Assembly: GCA_022768285.1 (NCBI GenBank) | Contig: JALEMJ010000009.1 | Location: forward strand, 124,001 to 188,000 | Source of the DNA: Aerococcus sp. | GTDB lineage: Bacteria > Bacillota > Bacilli > Lactobacillales > Aerococcaceae | Direction: 5' to 3' | DNA length: 64,000 nucleotides | Shown here: positions 26,172 to 34,445 of the stretch, one piece after another | Layout of the letters: each line of letters begins with the position of its first letter | How positions within the stretch are numbered: the first letter of the stretch is position 1 | Made by a program: the position numbers and the translations under genes | Notes under the pieces: generated by a model | The model's database searches: none | What the model saw: only the letters and a program-made list of their open reading frames with translations | Told to the model about the DNA's origin: nothing

Positions 26172-28070
26172 ATGACAGAGATTAATCAAGAAACAATCCG
26201 TAATGACTTGTACCAGGCTGTGAATGGTGAATGGCTCGAGCAGGCAGTCATTCCTGATGATAAACCGGCAGCTGGTGGCTTTCATGAACTACGCGATAAT
26301 ATTGAAGAACTGTTACTGACAGACTTAGAAAAATTTGCCTCGGGAGAGATGGACCCTGAGAACGATGATCAGCGTGAAATGACGAAGTTTTATCGGTTAG
26401 CTAAGAACTTTGAGCGTCGCAACGCTGAGGGTGCTGAGCCATTGAAAGATGGAATTGATCGCATCCTATCACTTGAAAAGATTGAAGATTTTCAAGCGTA
26501 TGCCAAAGATGCCGTCTTATCCGGTCAGTCCTTACCTTTCAACATCGGCGTGCAACCGGACATGAAAAATACGGATATCTATGAATTGGGAATGACGCAA
26601 CCAGGGACTATTTTGCCAGATAAGTCATTTTATAATAATCCGAAGGGAGACCAATTATTAGATGTTTATCGTCAGTGTATGACGGAATTGTTGACTATTG
26701 CAGGTTTCAGACAAACTGTGGCCGGCAAGTGGGTACAGAAAGCACTCGATTTTGATCGCTTTATTTGGCCACGGACACGCAGTCATGAAGATATGGCGGA
26801 TTACGTCAAATTATACAATCCACGTTCATTAGAGGATGTTGAGAGCTACGCAAAACACTTTTCTTTCAGCCAGTTGTTTGAGGAATTATTGGGCGATAAA
26901 CCCGAAAAAGTCATAATAGCAACGCCAGAGTACTTCGAACACTTCAATGAGATCTTGATTCCTGAACATTTTGAGGAACTGAAGGGTTGGCTGTTGGTTA
27001 ATTTGATTGATCATGCTTCTGGCTTATTATCAGAAGATTTGAGACAGGCAGGCGCCCGCTTTGACCTTACATTGTCGGGAAGTCCAGAAGCACCTTCGCC
27101 GATTAAAAATGCTTTTTACTTAACCACATCAGTATATGATCAAGTTATCGGCGGCTATTACGGTAAAAAATACTTCGGACCGAAAGCGCGTCAGGACGTT
27201 GAGCGCATGGTCAGAGCAATGATCGATGTTTATAAATCACGTCTCTCATCCAATGAGTGGTTGTCTAAAGACACGATTGAAAAAGCTATTGTCAAACTGG
27301 ATGCGATTGATATTCTCATCGGTTATCCTGATGATGTTCCAGAAGTTTATCACCGTCTTGTCGTTGATGAAGAAGCTTCACTTTATGACAATGCGCTGCG
27401 CTTCAATCAGATGATGATTAAACGTGATTTTGATCGTTGGCACCACCTAGTTGACCGCGCGGAATGGGACATGAGTGCGGATACTGTTAATGCTTATTAC
27501 GATCCAAGTAGTAACTTAATCTGCTTCCCAGCAGCGATTTTACAAGCACCGTTCTATAGCCTTGAACAATCCACCAGTGCTAACTTTGGGGGTATCGGTG
27601 CAGTGATCGGACATGAAATTTCACATGCATTCGATAACAACGGTGCCCAATTTGATGAGCACGGCAATTTGAATAATTGGTGGACCGATAACGACTACAA
27701 GATCTTCCAAGAAAAATCTAAAGCGATGATTCAAGAATTCGAAGGCTTACCGCTGGGTGACGGTAAGGTTAACGGGAAGTTGACGGTTTCAGAAAATATC
27801 GCTGATGCCGGTGGATTGAATGCCGCATGGCGCGCGATGACCGATGAGGAACGCGATGGGCAGGCTTTCTTTATTAACTGGGCAATGATCTGGTGTAGCA
27901 AGATGCGCCCTGAGTATCAGGATATGTTACTTAGCGTCGATGTTCATGCGCCAGCATACTGGCGTGCTAATAAACAGCCACAGAATATGGATGCATTCTA
28001 CGAGGCATTTGATATTCAAGCCGGTGATGAAATGTACCTCGAACCAGAAAAACGTGTTGTTATCTGGTAG
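26172..28070 (+). CDS. pepO: M13 family zinc endopeptidase PepO
   Basis: Neprilysin-like oligopeptidase, cytoplasmic here since no signal peptide or membrane anchor is present. The zinc motif HEISH is H481-H485, and the third zinc ligand glutamate is in ENIADAGGL about 56 residues on. NAYYDPSSNLICFPAAILQ, the substrate-binding strand of the family, lies before the zinc site, and the C-terminal CSKMRPEYQDMLLSVDVHAPAYWR block is intact. The 632 aa are normal. Monocistronic, between an extended -10 and a terminator. Likely role: degradation of imported peptides for amino acid supply. Confidence 0.96.
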   Translation: MTEINQETIRNDLYQAVNGEWLEQAVIPDDKPAAGGFHELRDNIEELLLTDLEKFASGEMDPENDDQREMTKFYRLAKNFERRNAEGAEPLKDGIDRILSLEKIEDFQAYAKDAVLSGQSLPFNIGVQPDMKNTDIYELGMTQPGTILPDKSFYNNPKGDQLLDVYRQCMTELLTIAGFRQTVAGKWVQKALDFDRFIWPRTRSHEDMADYVKLYNPRSLEDVESYAKHFSFSQLFEELLGDKPEKVIIATPEYFEHFNEILIPEHFEELKGWLLVNLIDHASGLLSEDLRQAGARFDLTLSGSPEAPSPIKNAFYLTTSVYDQVIGGYYGKKYFGPKARQDVERMVRAMIDVYKSRLSSNEWLSKDTIEKAIVKLDAIDILIGYPDDVPEVYHRLVVDEEASLYDNALRFNQMMIKRDFDRWHHLVDRAEWDMSADTVNAYYDPSSNLICFPAAILQAPFYSLEQSTSANFGGIGAVIGHEISHAFDNNGAQFDEHGNLNNWWTDNDYKIFQEKSKAMIQEFEGLPLGDGKVNGKLTVSENIADAGGLNAAWRAMTDEERDGQAFFINWAMIWCSKMRPEYQDMLLSVDVHAPAYWRANKQPQNMDAFYEAFDIQAGDEMYLEPEKRVVIW

Positions 28071-28091
28071 AGTGATAGACAATGAATAGCT

Positions 28092-28121
28092 AAAGGTCGA
28101 CGCCGATGTCGGCCTTTTTTT
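28092..28121 (+). terminator. terminator after pepO
   Basis: AAGGTCGAC pairs with GTCGGCCTT (one T-G pair) around CCGAT, followed by T7. Confidence 0.85.
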
Positions 28122-28142
28122 GATCAAGAAGGAAGGAAAACG

Positions 28143-29081
28143 ATGTCAGTTTCTGATCATGAATTAATCAAAATCGTCTCAATGTATTACGAAGAAGGTA
28201 TGACACAAGCTGCAATCGCGAAAGCGCGTGGCGTGTCACGTTCGCTAATTGCTAAGTACCTCAAAGATGCACGAGAGCGAGGAATTATCGAAGTAGTCAT
28301 TAAAAGTGAATCGATTTACACCACACATCTTGAGCGCCAGTTGGAACAACAATTTCATCTTAAAGAAGCCATTGTCGTAGATACGAGTGGTCTCAAAACA
28401 GACGATATCAAGAAGCGGGTCAGTCAACAGGCAGCTTTGCATTTGAAGCATATTATTGATGATTACCAGCATATTGGTATTTCATGGGGAAATACGTTGC
28501 GGCATATGGTTGATGCATTTCCATACGTTAATTGTCCGGAAGCAGAAGTCATTTCTTTAATTGGTGGGCTGAGTGATGATTATTTTGATATTCAATCCAA
28601 TCAGTTGTCCTATGATTTAGCGCGCAAAATGCGCTGCAAAGCCAAATATCTCTATGCGCCAGCACTCGTTTCGAATCAAGGCATTTTAAAAGAACTAGCG
28701 GATAATCAAGCAATTCAACACGTGCTTGAGGAGGGTAAACACGTCGATTTAGCACTTGTGGGGCTTTCATCCCTAGCTCAAGAGCAAAATATGCGCCGGA
28801 TTGGGTATATTGACGATGAAGCGTATCGTCAACTTGAGATGCAGGGCGCGCGGGGTGTCATTAATTCGCGCTTCTATGATGTGAATGGTAATGAGCTTGA
28901 CAATAGTATCAATCGCTCTGTATTAGGGATGACGCTCGAAGATATACAGGCCATCGACAATGTCATGACGGTCGTTTATGGCGATGAAAAATCTGAAGCA
29001 GTGCGCATTGCCTTGAGCGCCGGTTTGGTAAATACGCTTGTCACGACTAATACGATTGCTGAAACTATCATTTCAAATTAG
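28143..29081 (+). CDS. SorC/DeoR-type sugar-phosphate-responsive regulator
   Basis: A 312-aa SorC-family transcription factor: N-terminal helix-turn-helix (about 12-50, EEGMTQAAIAKARGVSRSLI) and a C-terminal NagB-like effector domain (about 60-310) with GISWGNTLRHMVDA and the LALVGLSSL motif. Relatives sense phosphorylated sugars; DeoR of B. subtilis is of this type. AAGGAAGG binding site. It stands directly upstream of xfp, whose promoter has an inverted repeat over the -35, so control of phosphoketolase by this protein is likely. A second family member in this window is CggR. Confidence 0.9.
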   Translation: MSVSDHELIKIVSMYYEEGMTQAAIAKARGVSRSLIAKYLKDARERGIIEVVIKSESIYTTHLERQLEQQFHLKEAIVVDTSGLKTDDIKKRVSQQAALHLKHIIDDYQHIGISWGNTLRHMVDAFPYVNCPEAEVISLIGGLSDDYFDIQSNQLSYDLARKMRCKAKYLYAPALVSNQGILKELADNQAIQHVLEEGKHVDLALVGLSSLAQEQNMRRIGYIDDEAYRQLEMQGARGVINSRFYDVNGNELDNSINRSVLGMTLEDIQAIDNVMTVVYGDEKSEAVRIALSAGLVNTLVTTNTIAETIISN

Positions 29082-29082
29082 C

Positions 29083-29132
29083 TTGTAACATTTGCCAATC
29101 ACTTTGACAAATTACAAATAAACCAGTAAACT
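29083..29132 (+). promoter_or_regulatory. xfp promoter with operator-like inverted repeat
   Basis: TTGACA (29104-29109), 17-bp spacer, TAAACT (29127-29132). The arms TTGTAACATTTG (29083-29094) and CAAATTACAA (29108-29117) form an inverted repeat around the -35, a likely site for the SorC-type regulator encoded just upstream. Confidence 0.65.
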
Positions 29133-29164
29133 AATAATGAAAAGAAATAGAGGAGGGATTTGTA

Positions 29165-31546
29165 ATGACTGATTATGATTCCAAAGACTACTTAAAGAAA
29201 GTTGATGCCTGGTGGCGCGCCGCTAACTACTTGGGTGTTACTGAGATGTACTTGAAGGATAACCCTTTATTGAAACGTCCGTTACAGGCATCTGACGTTA
29301 AGCGCCGTCCACTCGGGCACTGGGGGACGCTCGCTAACCAGAACTTTATCTACGCGCACTTGAACCGCGTGATTAATAAGTATGATCTGAATATGGCATA
29401 CTTTGAAGGTCCAGGCCACGGTGGTCAGGTAATGGTTGCTAATTCTTATTTGGATGGTTCGTATACGGAGCGTTATCCGGAGTATACGCAGGATGAAGCA
29501 GGGCTGAATAAATTTAATAAGCATTTCTCATTCCCTGGTGGTATTGGCTCACATGCGACAGCTCAGACACCTGGATCTATCCACGAAGGTGGGGAGCTCG
29601 GCTATGTATTGAGTCACGCTGCAGGTTCCGTATTGGATAATCCGGATCAGATTGCTGTGGCAGTTATCGGTGACGGTGAATCTGAAAGTGGACCATTACA
29701 AGCTGGCTGGCTTGTCAACGTATTCTTAAACCCAGTGAACGATGGGGTTGTCTTGCCAATTTGGAACTTAAACGGTGCTAAAATCGCTAATCCGACAATC
29801 TTTACCCGTAAATCGGACGATGATATTCGCAGTTATCTCGAGGGTTTGGGATGGCATCCTTACTTTGTAGAAGGTGAAGATCCTGAAAAACTACACCCAT
29901 TAATGGCTGAGGCCATGGATCAGATAATCACGGAAATCCAATCTATTAAGGAAAAAGCAGCAACTAGAACGACGAATGAACAGACAATGCCGCACTGGCC
30001 GGTCCTCGTGTTACGTACACCAAAAGGATGGACTGGGCCAAAAGGTACGGCACACGAGCGCATTGAAGGTGGTTACCGTGCGCATCAGGTACCGATTGAT
30101 GTTTCCGAGAGTAATTTTGATAGAAGCGATGAGTTAGAAGAATGGTTAAAATCCTATCGTCCGGAAGAACTGTTTGATGAAGCAGGTCATCCAAGAGAAA
30201 TCTTAACTTCGATTGCACCACAAGGCCAGAAACGGATGGCACTGAACCCGCTGGTAAATGGTGGTGTTGATCCGAAGCCATTGGAATTACCAGATTGGAA
30301 AGATTTAGCAATTGATACGTCGGTACGCGGGGATATTGATAATTCAGATATGACATCGCTCGGGGAATACCTAGCTAAAATCATTGAAGCTAATCCAGAT
30401 AATTTCCGGATGTTTTCACCGGATGAGAATGATTCGAACCGTTTGAACGCGGTATGGCGTGTCACCCAACGTCAATGGTTGGAGGAGATCAAGCAGGACT
30501 ACGATTCAAATATTAGTTCCGAAGGTCGTGTCATTGATTCACAACTATCTGAACATCAAGCAGAAGGATTGCTTGAAGCGTATACGATGACTGGTCGCTA
30601 CGGGATTTTTGATTCTTATGAATCATTCCTGCGCGTTGTGGATTCAATGATTACGCAACATTTCAAATTCATGCGTCAAGCAGATGAATTGGACTGGCGT
30701 CAACCGTTTAGCGCATTGAACCTGATCTCAACATCTTATGCGTTCCAACAAGATCACAACGGCTATACACATCAAGATCCAGGGATTTTAACGCATTTAT
30801 CCGAGAAACAGCCGAAATTTATTCGTGAGTACTTACCAGCCGATACAAACACGATGCTCGCTTTGATGAAAGAAAATGTTTTGGGAAGCAAACAACGGAT
30901 CAATTTAGTTGTCGGCTCCAAACACTTGCGTCCACAATTTTATTCTGTTGAAGAAGCTGAAAAGCTCGCTAAAGATGGACTGATGGTTGTTGACTGGGCA
31001 TCCACAGATCAAGGTGGTCAACCAGATATTGTGTTTGCAGCTTCTGGTGTTGAATCGAATCTAGAAGCATTAGCAGCTATTCAGTTGCTAAATGAAGCCT
31101 TCCCGACATTGAAGATGCGCTATATTTACGTCGAAGATGTTTTGAAATTGCGTCATCCGTCTGATGATCCACGTGGTCTCGATGATGAGACATTCGATCA
31201 ATTGTTTACGACAGATGCACCAGTAATCTTCAGTTTCCACGGGTATACTGATTTGATTAAATTAGCTTTCTTTAAACGCCATAACCACCAATTACATGTT
31301 CATGGCTATTTGGAAGAAGGAGACATTACGACACCGTTCGATATGCGTGTGTTGAATGGATTGGATCGCTTCCACCTTGCAAAAGAAGCTGCTGAAATCG
31401 TTTACCATGAGGAAGCCAAAGATTTTGTAGCTAAACAAGAAGCGTTACTTCACAAACATCGTGCCTATATCCGTGAATATGGTGAAGATCTTCCAAATGT
31501 TTTAGATTGGAAATTTAAACCACTAACGAATGCTAACGCAGAGTAA
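29165..31546 (+). CDS. xfp: xylulose 5-phosphate / fructose 6-phosphate phosphoketolase
   Basis: Thiamine diphosphate enzyme splitting xylulose 5-phosphate (and perhaps fructose 6-phosphate) with phosphate to acetyl phosphate and glyceraldehyde 3-phosphate. The 793 aa carry [20 protein letters not shown] (about 76-95), the ThDP motif [14 protein letters not shown], and the C-terminal domain with HDNGYTH-type [12 protein letters not shown]. Length normal. AGGAGGG binding site. It links pentose phosphates from gnd and the ribose genes to acetate kinase (57.5 kb). Substrate preference cannot be read from the sequence. Confidence 0.97.
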   Translation: MTDYDSKDYLKKVDAWWRAANYLGVTEMYLKDNPLLKRPLQASDVKRRPLGHWGTLANQNFIYAHLNRVINKYDLNMAYFEGPGHGGQVMVANSYLDGSYTERYPEYTQDEAGLNKFNKHFSFPGGIGSHATAQTPGSIHEGGELGYVLSHAAGSVLDNPDQIAVAVIGDGESESGPLQAGWLVNVFLNPVNDGVVLPIWNLNGAKIANPTIFTRKSDDDIRSYLEGLGWHPYFVEGEDPEKLHPLMAEAMDQIITEIQSIKEKAATRTTNEQTMPHWPVLVLRTPKGWTGPKGTAHERIEGGYRAHQVPIDVSESNFDRSDELEEWLKSYRPEELFDEAGHPREILTSIAPQGQKRMALNPLVNGGVDPKPLELPDWKDLAIDTSVRGDIDNSDMTSLGEYLAKIIEANPDNFRMFSPDENDSNRLNAVWRVTQRQWLEEIKQDYDSNISSEGRVIDSQLSEHQAEGLLEAYTMTGRYGIFDSYESFLRVVDSMITQHFKFMRQADELDWRQPFSALNLISTSYAFQQDHNGYTHQDPGILTHLSEKQPKFIREYLPADTNTMLALMKENVLGSKQRINLVVGSKHLRPQFYSVEEAEKLAKDGLMVVDWASTDQGGQPDIVFAASGVESNLEALAAIQLLNEAFPTLKMRYIYVEDVLKLRHPSDDPRGLDDETFDQLFTTDAPVIFSFHGYTDLIKLAFFKRHNHQLHVHGYLEEGDITTPFDMRVLNGLDRFHLAKEAAEIVYHEEAKDFVAKQEALLHKHRAYIREYGEDLPNVLDWKFKPLTNANAE

Positions 31547-31565
31547 ATTTGATACGCTAAATTAA

Positions 31566-31612
31566 AGAGCTCCCGCTGATGGCTGTATTGCTATCTTGCG
31601 GGAGCTTCTTTG
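31566..31612. terminator. terminator between xfp and the ligase-like gene
   Basis: AGCTCCCGC (31568-31576) and GCGGGAGCT (31598-31606), then TTCTTTG. Confidence 0.85.
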
Positions 31613-31614
31613 TG

Positions 31615-32823
31615 TTATTTATCTTCATAGCGTAAGGGGTATGGTTGGTCATCGATTGCGTGTGTCTGCGCGTAGCGATAAACGTTCGGTGCCGTCAGTA
31701 TGACTAATAAGAATACAAAGCCAGTCTGGAACCATAAGATTGGCACATCGATCAGTCCATGTACGAGAATACAGGCGATCATGCTACAGTACAGTGCGAG
31801 TTGTGGGCGGAGTGTTGGATATGCACGCAAGGCATTGATTAGCCGTGTCATGTAAGCGACGGGCATAGCAAATAGGGAACAGCCGATAATTCCGAAGCTC
31901 AATAACAATTCGAGATATAAGCTGTGCGAATGAGGCTTAAAGGTAAAACCATAGTACCTTGATAGATTCGGATAAGCGAGAAAGCCTTGTCCGAACCACA
32001 GATGATCGCGGATACCCGTCAATGCATGCTTCCAAATGAGCATGCGATCATTCAGTGCCCATTCGACATTATCAAATCGCGGTAAATAGCCTGAAAAAGC
32101 TGCAATAACGAGCAGAATAGTGATTGCGCCGACGCCACCGACTGCTTGCTTTTTGTAACCACTGATGTACAAGAAAATAAACATAACGACAGGAATCACC
32201 AAAAATGGTGTGCGGCTTCCAGTCATAATGACAGCAATGATGTTGAGGAGGCCAATGACGAGATAACCGAATTTGTGTTTATAGTTTTTGGTTTCAACAA
32301 ACCGATAGATGATACATGTTAAAAAGAATTCTAGCATCATGGCATAATAATTAGGATTAAAAAATGTTGCTTCTGAGCGATTACTCCATGTGCGGGCGAG
32401 TGCTTCGGAAATGAATGTGTAGTTCCACTGGGGAATGACCTTGTAGTACTCCAGGATCGCAAAAATTGCTAATACACCGCTTGCCCCAACGAGCCAATCG
32501 ATCAGTATCTCCAGAAAAGATGGGTGAACATTCTTAGTATAATAGTTAAAAAATACCATCGTGATCACCACAGCCAGTGAAACAAGGACGCCGAGGCCAT
32601 TGAGGTTGACGACGGCTATGACCAGACTGTAGAAGATAAACAGCCACAAAATAGTCTCTAGTGGGCGTTCTGGAAAAAAACTATCCGAGAGCATATTTGA
32701 AAAGAACAGAATAGCGAGCACGACGGCGAAGATAATTAATCCCATATAAAAAGGTAGCATTAAGCCGGTGATTACAAGAATCAGCAGTACGTGCTGTAAA
32801 TGCCACGATAATTTTGGTTCCAT
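31615..32823 (-). CDS. O-antigen ligase / Wzy-like polysaccharide membrane protein
   Basis: A 402-aa polytopic protein with about eleven hydrophobic segments and one large external loop (about 230-300) containing NDRMLIWKHALTGIRDHLWFGQG and the H of FKPHSHSLYLELLLSFGIIG, the pattern of the PF04932 O-antigen ligase/polymerase group. In Gram-positives such proteins polymerise or attach surface glycans. No other polysaccharide genes are nearby, so it is an orphan. The start has AAAGGTGG 13 bp upstream, a long spacing. Read divergently from gor. Confidence 0.85.
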   Translation of the reverse strand: MEPKLSWHLQHVLLILVITGLMLPFYMGLIIFAVVLAILFFSNMLSDSFFPERPLETILWLFIFYSLVIAVVNLNGLGVLVSLAVVITMVFFNYYTKNVHPSFLEILIDWLVGASGVLAIFAILEYYKVIPQWNYTFISEALARTWSNRSEATFFNPNYYAMMLEFFLTCIIYRFVETKNYKHKFGYLVIGLLNIIAVIMTGSRTPFLVIPVVMFIFLYISGYKKQAVGGVGAITILLVIAAFSGYLPRFDNVEWALNDRMLIWKHALTGIRDHLWFGQGFLAYPNLSRYYGFTFKPHSHSLYLELLLSFGIIGCSLFAMPVAYMTRLINALRAYPTLRPQLALYCSMIACILVHGLIDVPILWFQTGFVFLLVILTAPNVYRYAQTHAIDDQPYPLRYEDK

Positions 32824-32900
32824 GAATAGTATTAGCCACCTTTAATTTAAACATAACCAGTATCTACTACTTTACTTGATTTTATAGTAATCGGCAAAGT

Positions 32901-32957
32901 CTTTTTAGCAAATTTCAAGGAATATTAATGTAAATTTGTGAGAAAGTTGCTAAAAAG
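32901..32957 (+). promoter_or_regulatory. 11-bp inverted repeat in the gor leader
   Basis: CTTTTTAGCAA (32901-32911) and TTGCTAAAAAG (32947-32957) are perfect arms 35 bases apart. They could be paired operators or the stem of a leader RNA just before gor. Confidence 0.55.
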
Positions 32958-32999
32958 GGGACGGATATTATTGTGATAAACTATGAACGAGGTGAAGAG

Positions 33000-34346
33000 A
33001 TGAAGACATATGATTTTATAGTTATCGGGGGCGGTAGTGGCGGAATTGCCTCCGCCAATCGTGCGGCCGAATACGGGGCGAAGTCCCTGATCATCGAAGA
33101 AGATGTTGTCGGTGGGACATGCATTAATCGTGGCTGTGTCCCTAAGAAAATCACGTGGTTTGGGTCACAAATGATGGATAACAATCGACTTTATGCTGAA
33201 GATTATGGTTTTGATTTGTCGCTCAATCACTTTGATTACCAGACATTAAAGGCCAACCGTGAAGCCTACATTGAACGCACGCATCAATCCTACTTTAAAG
33301 GATTTGAATCGCGAGGAACGACATTTATTAAAGGACATGCGGAATTCGTAGACGATCATACGCTGCGTGTCGGTGACAATTTGTATACCGCGTCACATAT
33401 AGCTATTGCGACGGGGACACGCCCGGTTTTACCAGATATTGAGGGAGCTGAATACGCAGAGACTTCCGATGATTTCTTTACTTGGGAAGAGCTACCACAG
33501 TCTGTCGTGCTTGTAGGTGCTGGTTATGTCGCATTAGAGATTGCAGGGATGTTGAATGCTTTAGGAGTTGAGGTAACGCTTGCGATTCGTCATGAATTGC
33601 CGATGAGTAGTTTTGATCAGGAAATTGTAGAAAAGCTTGTTGAACGAATGGAAGCATCAGGAATTACGATTTTACGCAATCATCACGCGCAAGCGATCCA
33701 AAAGCACAATGATGGCTTTACATTGTCGTTTGGTGAGGGTGATCAGGTGACAGTGGATCACGTATTATTTGCGGTTGGTCGTCGGCCAAACACGGACCAC
33801 ATTGGTATTGAAAATACAGCGATTGCATTGACTGAACGCGGACATGTGCAAGTTAATGATTACCACCGCACTACAGTCGATGGTGTGTATGCATTAGGTG
33901 ATGTGATTGGTAAAACGGCACTTACGCCAGTCGCTATTAAAGCAGGACGGACGTTATCTGATGAACTCTTCAATCATGCTGAACCGTTCCGTTTGAATTA
34001 TGAAGGTGTGCCAACTGTTCTCTTCACACATCCAGAAATTGGTAAGGTTGGATTGACAGAATCACAGGCACGTGAGAAATATGCCGATCAAAAGATTAAA
34101 ATATATCACAGCCAATTTACGACGATGAGGACAGGATTGGGTGATCACCGAGAACCGACTGTCATGAAGCTGATTGTGGTTGGTGAAGAAGAGCGGATTG
34201 TCGGCCTTTGGGGTATCGGTAGTGATGTGGCTGAAATGATTGAAGGCTTTGCAGTAGCCATTCAGATGGGTGCCACCAAAGCTGACTTCGATCGAACCAT
34301 CGCTATTCATCCAACGAGCAGTGAAGAATTCGTCACGATGCGCTAG
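33000..34346 (+). CDS. gor: glutathione-disulfide reductase
   Basis: FAD enzyme that reduces oxidised glutathione with NADPH. The 448 aa start with the FAD motif GGGSGG, then GGTCINRGCVPKK with the redox pair C41 and C46, an NAD(P)-binding GAGYVALEIAGML block, and the C-terminal catalytic IHPTSSEE. ATG 33000 follows AGGTGA at 5 bp and is preferred over an ATG-like start 27 bp upstream. Works with the bifunctional GshF at 60.7 kb, so this cell makes and recycles glutathione. Leader has an 11-bp inverted repeat. Confidence 0.93.
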   Translation: MKTYDFIVIGGGSGGIASANRAAEYGAKSLIIEEDVVGGTCINRGCVPKKITWFGSQMMDNNRLYAEDYGFDLSLNHFDYQTLKANREAYIERTHQSYFKGFESRGTTFIKGHAEFVDDHTLRVGDNLYTASHIAIATGTRPVLPDIEGAEYAETSDDFFTWEELPQSVVLVGAGYVALEIAGMLNALGVEVTLAIRHELPMSSFDQEIVEKLVERMEASGITILRNHHAQAIQKHNDGFTLSFGEGDQVTVDHVLFAVGRRPNTDHIGIENTAIALTERGHVQVNDYHRTTVDGVYALGDVIGKTALTPVAIKAGRTLSDELFNHAEPFRLNYEGVPTVLFTHPEIGKVGLTESQAREKYADQKIKIYHSQFTTMRTGLGDHREPTVMKLIVVGEEERIVGLWGIGSDVAEMIEGFAVAIQMGATKADFDRTIAIHPTSSEEFVTMR

Positions 34347-34366
34347 TTAAATAAAACGGGTATAAG

Positions 34367-34406
34367 AAAACGCGAGAACAGTGAATGAACTGCACTCGCG
34401 TTTTTT
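34367..34406. terminator. terminator after gor
   Basis: AAAACGCGAG (34367-34376) and CTCGCGTTTT (34395-34404); usable on both strands for the convergent genes. Confidence 0.85.
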
Positions 34407-34445
34407 GAGTTATATCATTCTCCTTGTATAAGGAGAATCGGCATT

